This document shows positions 1 to 7,364 of a DNA stretch of 39,062 bases, piece by piece. Numbering within the stretch: position 1 is the stretch's first letter; each line of letters opens with the position of its first letter. This DNA comes from Lentisphaerota bacterium. GTDB taxonomy: Bacteria > Verrucomicrobiota > Lentisphaeria > Victivallales > Victivallaceae. The stretch spans positions 1 to 39,062 of the forward strand of contig SUWF01000027.1 in the NCBI GenBank assembly GCA_015061575.1, given 5' to 3'. The position numbers and the translations under genes were made by a program. The notes beneath the pieces are model-generated. The model saw only the letters and a list, made by a program, of their open reading frames with translations. It did no database searches and was not told where the DNA came from.

Positions 1-1265
1 GTAATAAAGTAGCCGTAGCGCAGACGCACTTCCTTGCCGGGGGCCAGCCGGAAATACCCTTTGACGGGTTCTTCCATAAAGTCCGCCCGGTCGATGTACA
101 ACTCTTTGGAGAACGGTACTTTGCGGGAACCGGCTTCCGGTTTTTCCGGATTGTTTACAGCATCAAGTTCATCTGTAAAGTCATCGGCGCAGTTGTCGAT
201 GATCACTTTGACCGGATCCAGCACCGCCATGTAGCGGCTGGCTTCGGCGTTGAGTTCTTCACGCACGCAGTGTTCAAAAAATGCCGCATCAGTAGTGGCG
301 TTGAACTTGGTAACGCCCACGAGTTCGCAGAATTTGCGGATCGCTTTGGGCGGGATCCCCCGCCGCCGCAAGCCCGAAACTGTCGGCATCCGGGGGTCAT
401 CCCACCCGGCAACGTGTTTATCGCGCACCAGTTCCAGCAGTTTGCGCTTGCTCATGACCGTGTAGGTCAAATTCAGGCGTGAAAATTCCGTCTGTTTGGG
501 CGGATTATCCCACTCCAGCGCTTCCAGCAGCCAATCGTAGAAGGGCCGGTGGATCTCAAATTCCAGCGTACACAAACTGTGGGTGATATTTTCAATGGCA
601 TCTTCCAGCGGGTGCGCAAAGTCATACATCGGATAGATGCACCACTTGTCGCCCTGCCGGTGATGGTGGGCGTGGCGTATGCGGTAGATCGCCGGGTCAC
701 GCATGGTTATATTGGGCGAAGCCATATCGATTTTGGCCCGCAGCACCATTGCTCCATCCGGAAATTCGCCATTGCGCATCCGTTCAAAAAGCTCCAGATT
801 TTCTTCGATGGAACGGCTGCGGCCGGGCGGATTGGTCCCCGGCGTGGTCAAATTGCCCTTGTACTTATCCCACTCTTCCGGCGAGAGTTCGCACACATAG
901 GCCAGACCTTTCTTGATCAATTTGACCGCACATTCGTACATTTTATCGAAGTAATCGCTGGCGTAGTAAAGGTGTTCTTTCCAGTCAAAGCCCAGCCATT
1001 TGATGTCTTCTTTGATGCTTTCGACGTATTCCACATCTTCTTTGGTCGGGTTGGTGTCGTCCATGCGCAGATGGCAGACGCCGCCAAATTCTTCAGCAAT
1101 GCCGAAATCCAGACAGATGGCCTTTACATGCCCGATGTGCAGATAGCCGTTGGGTTCCGGCGGAAAACGGGTTTCCACCCGGCCGCCGTGCTTGCCGGCG
1201 GCCACATCGGCTTTGACCATTTCCCGGATAAAATTGCTGCTGCTGTTGGGAGTTTCTTCAGCCAT
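1..1265 (-). CDS. glnS: Glutaminyl-tRNA synthetase (partial, C-terminus off window)
   Basis: Charges tRNA-Gln with glutamine in the cytoplasm. The minus-strand frame is open from ATG at 1265 to the window edge, giving 421 codons. It starts [17 protein letters not shown] and soon shows the class I HIGH-type signature in [20 protein letters not shown] (about residues 35-54), then [11 protein letters not shown] and the KMSKS-type loop as [11 protein letters not shown]. The FPPEPNG prefix is typical of GlnRS, not of bacterial GluRS. A weak ribosome-binding site (AAAGG) lies about 11 nt upstream. It begins 29 nt after the glyQS stop, so the two synthetases probably share a transcript. The anticodon-binding beta-barrel is only partly in view. 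Confidence 0.95.
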   Translation of the reverse strand, partial: MAEETPNSSSNFIREMVKADVAAGKHGGRVETRFPPEPNGYLHIGHVKAICLDFGIAEEFGGVCHLRMDDTNPTKEDVEYVESIKEDIKWLGFDWKEHLYYASDYFDKMYECAVKLIKKGLAYVCELSPEEWDKYKGNLTTPGTNPPGRSRSIEENLELFERMRNGEFPDGAMVLRAKIDMASPNITMRDPAIYRIRHAHHHRQGDKWCIYPMYDFAHPLEDAIENITHSLCTLEFEIHRPFYDWLLEALEWDNPPKQTEFSRLNLTYTVMSKRKLLELVRDKHVAGWDDPRMPTVSGLRRRGIPPKAIRKFCELVGVTKFNATTDAAFFEHCVREELNAEASRYMAVLDPVKVIIDNCADDFTDELDAVNNPEKPEAGSRKVPFSKELYIDRADFMEEPVKGYFRLAPGKEVRLRYGYFI

Positions 1266-1294
1266 AATAGTTATTGACCTTTCTTGACGGGAGT

Positions 1295-2623
1295 TCAGCG
1301 GTTGATGTAATCTTCCACATAGTTGCGCAGGTTGTCGATGGAAACACGTTCCTGCTGCATGGTGTCACGGTCACGGATGGTCACGGCGTTGTCGCTGGCG
1401 GATTCAAAGTCAAAGGTCAGACACAGCGGCGTACCGATTTCGTCCTGACGGCGGTAACGTTTGCCGATGGAGCCGGTCACATCGTATTCGCAGCGGAAAT
1501 ACTTGTTCATATCCTTGTAAAGTTTTTCCGCATTTTCGTTGAGCTTCTTGGAAAGCGGCAGCACGGCCAGCTGGATCGGCGCAACCAGCGGCGGCAGGTG
1601 CAGCACGATACGGACGTCTTCTTCCATGCCTTCCTTTTGCGTGGCGGCGGTATCTTCGTCGTAGGCTTTGCCGAGCAGAGCGAGCATGGTGCGGTCGAGC
1701 CCGACCGAAGTTTCGATCACTGTGGGCATGACCTTGCGCTTGTTGTCGTGGTCGATATACTGCAAGTCAGTTCCGGAGAACTGGCTGTGCTGCGATATAT
1801 CCCAAGTGCCGCGGTGGTGGACGCCTTCGAGTTCGCCCCAGCCGAAGGGGAACTTGACTTCGATATCGATAGCGGCCTTGGCGTAGTGCGCCAGTTTTTC
1901 GTGTTCATAAATGCGGAAGAAGTCATCGGTGAACTTGAGTTTGTTCTTGTAGTAGTTGATGCGCTGTTCCTTCCAGTATTCAAACCATTCCATGCCCTGT
2001 TCGCCATCGCAGAAGAATTCCATTTCCATCTGCGTGAATTCCCGGCTGCGGAAAGTGAAGTTGCGGGGGTTGATCTCGTTACGGAACGCTTTACCGATCT
2101 GGGCGATACCAAAGGGCAGCTTCTGGCGGGCGCTGTTGCGCACCTGCTGGAAGTCCACAAAGATCGGCTGGCAGGTTTCCGCCCGCAGATAGGCGGTGTG
2201 TTCGTTGTCAAAGACCGGCCCGACATAGGTTTTCATCATCAGATTGAATTCCCGGGGTTCGGTCAGATTTTTGCTGCCGCAATTGGGGCAGGTGGTGGGG
2301 TCTTCCATCTGGTCAACGCGGTGACGGCTCTTGCAGTCTTTGCAGTCGGTCATCAGGTCGCTGAACTGGTCAAGGTGGCCGGAGGCCTTCCAGACGGTGG
2401 GGTGGCAGATGATGGTGCTGTCCAAGCCTTCGATATTGTCACGGGTTTCGACCATTTCGTGCCACCACAGAGCTTCGATGGCCCGTTTCATGCGCGAACC
2501 GTAGGGGCCGTAGTCCCAGAAACCGTTGAAGCCGCCGTAAATTTCCGAACTGGGGAACACAAAGCCGCGCCGTTTGCACAAAGATACGATCTTTTCCATC
2601 AAAGCATTTTCTTTTTCAGCCAT
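1295..2623 (-). CDS. glyQS: Glycyl-tRNA synthetase, single-chain (alpha2) type
   Basis: Class II aminoacyl-tRNA synthetase that charges tRNA-Gly. This is the one-chain dimeric type found in eukaryotes, archaea and some bacteria, not the alpha2beta2 GlyQ/GlyS type. Visible hallmarks are the N-terminal [16 protein letters not shown], the motif 2 region [25 protein letters not shown], a CPNC zinc-type element, and motif 3 as [12 protein letters not shown], followed by an anticodon-binding domain. The ATG at 2623 ([11 protein letters not shown], 442 aa) is preferred over the one at 2656 because AAAGGA sits 8-9 nt upstream of it. It leads a transcript continuing into glnS. Confidence 0.95.
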   Translation of the reverse strand: MAEKENALMEKIVSLCKRRGFVFPSSEIYGGFNGFWDYGPYGSRMKRAIEALWWHEMVETRDNIEGLDSTIICHPTVWKASGHLDQFSDLMTDCKDCKSRHRVDQMEDPTTCPNCGSKNLTEPREFNLMMKTYVGPVFDNEHTAYLRAETCQPIFVDFQQVRNSARQKLPFGIAQIGKAFRNEINPRNFTFRSREFTQMEMEFFCDGEQGMEWFEYWKEQRINYYKNKLKFTDDFFRIYEHEKLAHYAKAAIDIEVKFPFGWGELEGVHHRGTWDISQHSQFSGTDLQYIDHDNKRKVMPTVIETSVGLDRTMLALLGKAYDEDTAATQKEGMEEDVRIVLHLPPLVAPIQLAVLPLSKKLNENAEKLYKDMNKYFRCEYDVTGSIGKRYRRQDEIGTPLCLTFDFESASDNAVTIRDRDTMQQERVSIDNLRNYVEDYINR

Positions 2624-2675
2624 TTTTTCTTTCCTTTTATGTAAAAATGATTGCAATTACCGTTCTATCTTGGAT

Positions 2676-2704
2676 AATATAACACTTTTAGTTGTTTTTG
2701 CCAA
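2676..2704 (-). promoter_or_regulatory. Promoter of glyQS-glnS
   Basis: On the minus strand there is TTGGCA (2699-2704), a 17-nt spacer, and TATATT (2676-2681). It points at glyQS with a leader of about 45-50 nt. The match is seen directly; activity is inferred. Confidence 0.6.
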
Positions 2705-2757
2705 CTTGCTTATAGCAACTTTGGCCCACAAAATACGCTTTTTGCCAACTTTATGAC

Positions 2758-2786
2758 TTGCCAAGAGCCGGAAACAGCACTATATT
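2758..2786 (+). promoter_or_regulatory. Promoter of the aroB operon
   Basis: TTGCCA (2758-2763), a 17-nt spacer, then TATATT (2781-2786). Predicted initiation near 2793 leaves a leader of about 17 nt with the ribosome-binding site AAAGAGGAG just before the aroB ATG at 2810. This position rules out the upstream in-frame ATG at 2753 as the start. Confidence 0.6.
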
Positions 2787-2809
2787 TATTAAAAGAGGAG
2801 TTTTGTTTG

Positions 2810-3898
2810 ATGAATACTTTGACAGTTGAGCTGGGTGAACGCAGCTATCCGATAGTGCTGGGCGATATGCGGGAATGTGCCGCTATGCTGGCAGAAAAAC
2901 TTTCCGGCCGTTCGGCTTTGATCGTTACCGATGAAAATGTGGAGCAAGCCGGCCATCTGGAGCGTTTGCAGCAAGCTTTGGCTGAAAATGATTTTACTGA
3001 CTTCCATGCTTTGATCCTGCCGCCCGGGGAAGAACATAAAAACCTTGTTACCGTTGAACAGATCGCCCGGACTGCGGTGAGTGCCGGCTTGAACCGCCGG
3101 AGCGTGATGGTGGCGCTTTCCGGCGGCGTGGTGGGCGATATGACCGGTTTTGCTTCGGCTGTTTACATGCGGGGCATTGAGTTTATCCAGCTGCCGACCA
3201 CACTGCTGGCAGCGGTGGATTCCAGCGTGGGCGGCAAGACCGGAGCCGATTTGCCGGAGGGCAAAAACCTGATCGGGGCATTTCATCAGCCGCAGCTGGT
3301 GGCGCTGGATATGGCGGTGCTGGCTACGCTGCCGGAGTGCGAATGGCGCAACGGTTTGGCCGAAGTGGTCAAATACGGCATGATCATGGATGAAAAATTC
3401 CTCAGCCTGCTGGAAAAAAACACCGGTAAACTCAACAGTTTTGATCCGGATTTTTATTGCGGTATCATCCGCCGCTGCTGCGAATGCAAAGCCGAAGTCG
3501 TTGCCGGTGACGAGTGCGAAAAAGGCCGCCGGGCCATCTTGAACTACGGTCATACCGTTGGTCATGCCGTGGAAAAACTCTCCAACTTTACTCTGCCGCA
3601 CGGTCAGGCCGTGGCTATTGGCATGGCGGCGGCGGCCCGTCTGGCAGTAAAAATGAATATGCTGAATGCCGCAGTGGAAGAGCGTCAGAATCAGCTGCTT
3701 AAAGCGCTCAAACTGCCGACGCTGCTGCCGCAGGCAAGCAATATAAATAGTATCATCCAAACTATGCACAGCGACAAGAAAAACTCCAATAACTCCATAA
3801 CCATGGTGCTGCCCACCGCTGCCGGAGCAGTCGAAGTGGTGCGCAATATTGACGAAAAACTGCTGGCGGCAGCTTTGGAGGAACTTCTGCAACCATGA
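2810..3898 (+). CDS. aroB: 3-dehydroquinate synthase
   Basis: Converts DAHP to 3-dehydroquinate, the second step of the shikimate pathway, using NAD and a divalent metal. The 362-aa length is normal. Family blocks are in order: SGGVVGDMTGFASAVYMRG, LPTTLLAAVDSSVGGKTG, GKNLIGAFHQP, the metal-binding Glu in AEVVKYGMI, and the His pair in LNYGHTVGHAVEK and PHGQAVAIGMA. The start MNTLTVELGE is chosen because AAAGAGGAG lies 9 nt upstream and the promoter lies just before it. It is the first gene of an operon; its stop overlaps the dprA start as ATGA. A second shikimate gene, aroE, is at 27199. Confidence 0.96.
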   Translation: MNTLTVELGERSYPIVLGDMRECAAMLAEKLSGRSALIVTDENVEQAGHLERLQQALAENDFTDFHALILPPGEEHKNLVTVEQIARTAVSAGLNRRSVMVALSGGVVGDMTGFASAVYMRGIEFIQLPTTLLAAVDSSVGGKTGADLPEGKNLIGAFHQPQLVALDMAVLATLPECEWRNGLAEVVKYGMIMDEKFLSLLEKNTGKLNSFDPDFYCGIIRRCCECKAEVVAGDECEKGRRAILNYGHTVGHAVEKLSNFTLPHGQAVAIGMAAAARLAVKMNMLNAAVEERQNQLLKALKLPTLLPQASNINSIIQTMHSDKKNSNNSITMVLPTAAGAVEVVRNIDEKLLAAALEELLQP

Positions 3899-5025
3899 TC
3901 AGTGACCGTCATGCCTGTATGATTTTAAATATGATCTCCGGGATCGGCTATGCCCGGTATGCTGCGCTGGTGCGGAGATTTGGTTCGCCCAGTGCAGTGC
4001 TGCGCTCTTCGGCTGCTGAGCTGGCCGAAGTCAAAGGTATTGGCCAATCGCTCGCTCAGGCGGTCGCCAACTGGCAGTACGATATTGATTTGAACAGCGA
4101 GATCGAGCAGGCGAACCGCTCCGGGGTGCGGATCTACACCATCGAAGACGGTGATTACCCGGAAATATTGCGGCAGCTGGTCGATCCGCCGCTGGTTTTG
4201 TATGTGCGCGGGAAATTGCCGGAATTCGGCACTAATTGCGTTTCTATCGTCGGCTCCCGGCGGCTTTCGGCCTACGGCGACCGCATGGCAAGGAATTTTG
4301 CATCGGCAGCAGTGATGGCCAACTGGTGTGTAGTTTCGGGCTTGGCATTTGGGGTGGATGCCTCTGCGCATAAAGCAGTTCTGGAATCCGGCGGTATTAC
4401 TGTGGGCGTGCTGGGCGGCGGTCTGGCCCGGATCCATCCGCAGGAACATGTGCCGCTGGCGGCGGAGATCGTCAAAAAAAATGGCGCATTGATCAGCGAA
4501 TACCCCATGAACTTTCCGGTCAGCCGGCAATCTTTCCCCCGGCGCAACCGCATTGTGGCGGCGCTTGCGCAGGCAACTGTGGTGATTGAAGCGGGCCTGG
4601 AATCCGGCGCCCTTATCACGGCCAAACTGGCTTTGGAACAGGGCAAGGCAGTTTTTGCCGTGCCGGGCAGAGTCGATGAACCGCAGGCGGCCGGATGCAA
4701 TATGCTTATCCGGGATTGCGGAGCCAAACTGGTTGGCAGTTTTCAGGATGTATTGAGCGAATTTGAATTTCTGCCGGGGTTGACTCCGCCAGCGGCACCA
4801 TCCGGCTTCGGGGAAGTAAAAAAACAGCCGTCGGAACCGGCCAAACTTTTTAATACTGCCGAAGAAACTATTTACCGGGTTTTGACCACGCAGGGCCCGG
4901 GAACGCTGGATGAATTGGCGGTGCGGACTGCGCTGGCGCCGGGAGTGCTTTCCGGTACGCTCATGGCCATGGAGATCCGGGATATAGTCAGCAAATCTCC
5001 AGGTGGAGTTTATGCTCTTAAATAA
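3895..5025 (+). CDS. dprA: DNA-processing protein DprA/Smf
   Basis: Binds incoming single-stranded DNA and loads RecA during natural transformation. The N-terminal part (to about residue 70) carries helix-hairpin-helix-like sequence (AELAEVKGIGQSLAQAV). The Rossmann-like DprA core then shows IVGSRRLSAYGDRMARNF, VVSGLAFGVDASAHK, VLGGGLARIHPQEH, SEYPMNFPVSRQSFPRRNRI and VIEAGLESGALITAKLAL. The C-terminus ends in a winged-helix-like segment (TIYRVLTTQGPGTLDELAVRT). Length 376 aa is typical. It overlaps aroB by four bases, indicating translational coupling. No other competence genes are in view, so a role in transformation is assumed from the family. Confidence 0.95.
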   Translation: MISDRHACMILNMISGIGYARYAALVRRFGSPSAVLRSSAAELAEVKGIGQSLAQAVANWQYDIDLNSEIEQANRSGVRIYTIEDGDYPEILRQLVDPPLVLYVRGKLPEFGTNCVSIVGSRRLSAYGDRMARNFASAAVMANWCVVSGLAFGVDASAHKAVLESGGITVGVLGGGLARIHPQEHVPLAAEIVKKNGALISEYPMNFPVSRQSFPRRNRIVAALAQATVVIEAGLESGALITAKLALEQGKAVFAVPGRVDEPQAAGCNMLIRDCGAKLVGSFQDVLSEFEFLPGLTPPAAPSGFGEVKKQPSEPAKLFNTAEETIYRVLTTQGPGTLDELAVRTALAPGVLSGTLMAMEIRDIVSKSPGGVYALK

Positions 5026-5066
5026 CAGTTGAATTTATTACTTATATAACCATAGCGAGGTACAAT

Positions 5067-5939
5067 ATGTCCAACATTCCTGAACTTGATATGCAGCGGG
5101 TCATGACCCTGATCGATCTGGCTTTGGCCGAAGATCTGGATGAACGCGGCGATACCACCAGTCAGGCGGTGATTCCCGCCGACGCCCGGGCCGTGGGCGT
5201 GCTTTATGCCAAAAGCGACTGCGTGCTGGCCGGTCTGGCCGTGGCGGAAGCGGTCTTTAAGAAGCTGGATCCGGAATGTAAGTTTGAATACATCCTCCAC
5301 GATGGCGATTTTTGTCCTGCTAAAACCGAAATCGCCCGGATCACCGGCAACGCTGTAGCTATGCTGACTGCCGAGCGCACCGCTTTGAACTTTATTCAGC
5401 GGCTCTGCGGAGTGGCGACCATGGCGCACACTTACGCTGCCTGCGTCAAAGACAGCTCCATGCAGGTTCTGGATACCCGCAAAACCACTCCCGGCTGGCG
5501 GAATCTGGAAAAATACGCCGTGGCAGTCGGCGGAGCCTCCAACCACCGCATCGGTCTTTTTGACCGCATCATGATCAAAGACAACCACCGGGAAATGGCG
5601 GGCATGGAGGGTGCCGGCGGCATTCTGCGCAGTGTGGAACGGGCCCGCAAGATGTATCCGGATCTGGAAGTGGAAGTCGAAGTCGATACCCTCGAAGAAC
5701 TGGACGAAGCTCTGCAGTCCAACTGCGAACACATCCTGCTGGACAACATGTCAACCGAAATGATGGCCGAAGCGGTCAGACGCAATAAAAACCGTGCCAA
5801 GCTGGAAGCCTCCGGCAATATCACCATCGAACGGCTGCCGGAAATCGCCGCCATCGGGGTGGATTTTGCCAGCAGCGGAGCGTTGACCCATTCGGTGAAA
5901 TCCAGCGATATATCTTTGGACATCAAGCCGTTAAAGTAA
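5067..5939 (+). CDS. nadC: Nicotinate-nucleotide pyrophosphorylase (carboxylating), quinolinate phosphoribosyltransferase
   Basis: Converts quinolinate and PRPP to nicotinate mononucleotide, the last dedicated step of de novo NAD synthesis. Family blocks: AERTALNFIQRLCGVAT, VLDTRKTTPGWRNLEKYAV, GGASNHRIGLFDRIMIKDNH (substrate-binding Arg/His/Lys residues), EVEVDTLEE, LLDNMS and EASGNITIERLPEIAAIGVD. Length 290 aa is standard. GCGAGG lies 6 nt before the ATG. No nadA or nadB is in view; it sits between dprA and ruvA in the housekeeping operon. Confidence 0.96.
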   Translation: MSNIPELDMQRVMTLIDLALAEDLDERGDTTSQAVIPADARAVGVLYAKSDCVLAGLAVAEAVFKKLDPECKFEYILHDGDFCPAKTEIARITGNAVAMLTAERTALNFIQRLCGVATMAHTYAACVKDSSMQVLDTRKTTPGWRNLEKYAVAVGGASNHRIGLFDRIMIKDNHREMAGMEGAGGILRSVERARKMYPDLEVEVEVDTLEELDEALQSNCEHILLDNMSTEMMAEAVRRNKNRAKLEASGNITIERLPEIAAIGVDFASSGALTHSVKSSDISLDIKPLK

Positions 5940-5952
5940 AGGTTCAATATTT

Positions 5953-6582
5953 ATGATCGGTTATTTGCGTGGTATATTGCTGGAGTCGGACTACAGCAGC
6001 TGTCTGATCGATGTGCAAGGCGTGGGCTACAATGTACTCATACCTTTGAGTACCTTTGACAAACTGCCCCGCAGCGGCGGCGAGGTCAGCTTGTGGATCT
6101 CCACGCAGGTGCGCGAAGATGCTATAACGTTGTTCGGATTCGCTGAAAAGGATGAAAAAAAGCTCTTTGAAAATCTGCTGGATGTATCCGGCATCGGCGG
6201 CAAACTGGCACTGGCCATCCTCAGCGGTATGCCTCTGGAAAGTCTTTGCGCAGCCATCGTCAACGGCGATGTCAAGCTTTTGAGCAAAATCAGCGGCGTC
6301 GGCAAAAAAACCGCCGAGCGGCTGGTGGTCGATCTGCGGGACAAGCTGCCCAAACTGGGTTTGAGCTTTGCCGCCGGAGCCGGAGCAGTGGAACTGCCGT
6401 CAGCGGACGATCCCCGCAGCGGCGCAATATCCGATGCGCTCATGGCGTTAGCTCAACTGGGATTCAAAAACGATCTGGCCCGGGAAAAAGTCAACGCAAT
6501 TGCCTCCTCACTGCCGCCGGAAGAGTGCAGCAGCGAAAATCTTCTGCGTTTGGCCATCCAGCAGCTGGCCGGTTCCCGCTGA
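5953..6582 (+). CDS. ruvA: Holliday junction branch-migration protein RuvA
   Basis: Tetrameric protein that binds four-way DNA junctions and recruits the RuvB motor. The OB-fold N-terminus MIGYLRGILLE...VDVQ-type strand and GVGYNVLIP are clear. They are followed by two helix-hairpin-helix motifs, LLDVSGIGGKLALAILSG and LSKISGVGKKTAERLVVDLR, and a C-terminal three-helix RuvB-binding domain (ALMALAQLGFKNDLAREKV). Length 209 aa is normal. It begins 13 nt after nadC. RuvB and RuvC are not nearby, so the usual ruvCAB cluster is broken up here. Confidence 0.96.
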   Translation: MIGYLRGILLESDYSSCLIDVQGVGYNVLIPLSTFDKLPRSGGEVSLWISTQVREDAITLFGFAEKDEKKLFENLLDVSGIGGKLALAILSGMPLESLCAAIVNGDVKLLSKISGVGKKTAERLVVDLRDKLPKLGLSFAAGAGAVELPSADDPRSGAISDALMALAQLGFKNDLAREKVNAIASSLPPEECSSENLLRLAIQQLAGSR

Positions 6583-6619
6583 GCAGGATCATGGGAGCAT
6601 TAAACAGGAAGTTGAATTT

Positions 6620-7348
6620 ATGAAAGAACTTAACGGCAAACGCCTTATCCTGACCGGTGCGGGCGGCGGGATCGGCCGGGCCGCCGCCGAAAAACTTGCC
6701 CGCTGCGGCATGAAACTGGTGCTGCTGGGCGGCAACGACCAACAAAAACTCGAAGCAACTGCTGATCTGGTCAGAAAATACACCGACTGCGAAGTTTTGC
6801 CGGGGGATTTGAGCAATATGGAGTTTTTGCAGAATGCGGCCAGCGAGGCGGCCGGGATCTTCGGCGGAGTCGATGTACTCATCAACAATGCCGGAGTTAC
6901 GCAAAATACTCCGTTTGAGGAAGTTACTTTTGAGGAATTTGACCGGATCATGACGGTCAACAACAAGGTGCCGTTTTTTCTGACCCGGGCCCTGCTGCCG
7001 CATTTGCGGCGCTCAGCGGCGGCTTCGATCATAAATATAGCGTCGGTAGTGGCTCATTTGGGGTATCCGCTGCAGAGTGTTTACAGCGCCTCCAAGCACG
7101 CATTGCTGGGCTGGAGCAAAAGTCTGGCCCGGGAGTGTTACAAAGATAACATCCGGGTACACGCCATATCGCCGGGCGGGGTTTACACCGATATGGTCAA
7201 GATCTCCCGGCCCGATCTGACTGCCGAAGGCATGATCATGCCGGAAGAGATCGCTGATATCATCCACTTCTTTCTGGCCAACCGGGGCAACGCTGTGATC
7301 GACGAGATCATTGTCCACCGGGTGAACAAAGAACCGTTCATGGTCTGA
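6620..7348 (+). CDS. SDR family oxidoreductase (FabG-like)
   Basis: Classical short-chain dehydrogenase/reductase with a Rossmann fold and NAD(P) cofactor; the substrate is unknown. The cofactor motif is TGAGGGIG (about residues 12-19), with the NNAG motif in VLINNAGVTQ, the catalytic Ser in IINIASVVAHLG, the YSASKHALLGWSKSLARE catalytic Tyr/Lys pair, and SPGGVYTDM after it. Length 242 aa is typical. The ATG at 6620 has AGGAAG upstream and avoids overlap with ruvA. It is the last gene of the aroB operon. The sequence resembles 3-oxoacyl-ACP reductases, but no fatty-acid genes adjoin it, so no specific reaction is claimed. Confidence 0.88.
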   Translation: MKELNGKRLILTGAGGGIGRAAAEKLARCGMKLVLLGGNDQQKLEATADLVRKYTDCEVLPGDLSNMEFLQNAASEAAGIFGGVDVLINNAGVTQNTPFEEVTFEEFDRIMTVNNKVPFFLTRALLPHLRRSAAASIINIASVVAHLGYPLQSVYSASKHALLGWSKSLARECYKDNIRVHAISPGGVYTDMVKISRPDLTAEGMIMPEEIADIIHFFLANRGNAVIDEIIVHRVNKEPFMV

Positions 7349-7355
7349 ACGGTTC
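7331..7355. terminator. Perfect 9-bp stem-loop at a convergent junction
   Basis: GAACCGTTC (7331-7339), a 7-nt loop, and GAACGGTTC (7347-7355). It spans the stop codon of the SDR gene and ends 9 nt before the stop of the convergent phosphofructokinase gene. There is no good U-tract on either side, so it may be a bidirectional 3'-end structure, not a classic intrinsic terminator. Confidence 0.45.
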
Positions 7356-7364
7356 CGGAAAAAA

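Noticed and set aside
1274..2644. Long 456-codon plus-strand frame opposite glyQS
   Set aside because: It is antisense to a gene with unmistakable GlyRS motifs and shows no family features; codon-bias mirror effect.
2753..2809. N-terminal extension of aroB from ATG 2753
   Set aside because: The extension overlaps the likely aroB promoter and lacks a ribosome-binding site; the start at 2810 has a strong one.
2789..3892. 367-codon minus-strand frame opposite aroB
   Set aside because: aroB motifs are complete on the plus strand; the antisense protein is His/Gln-rich shadow sequence.
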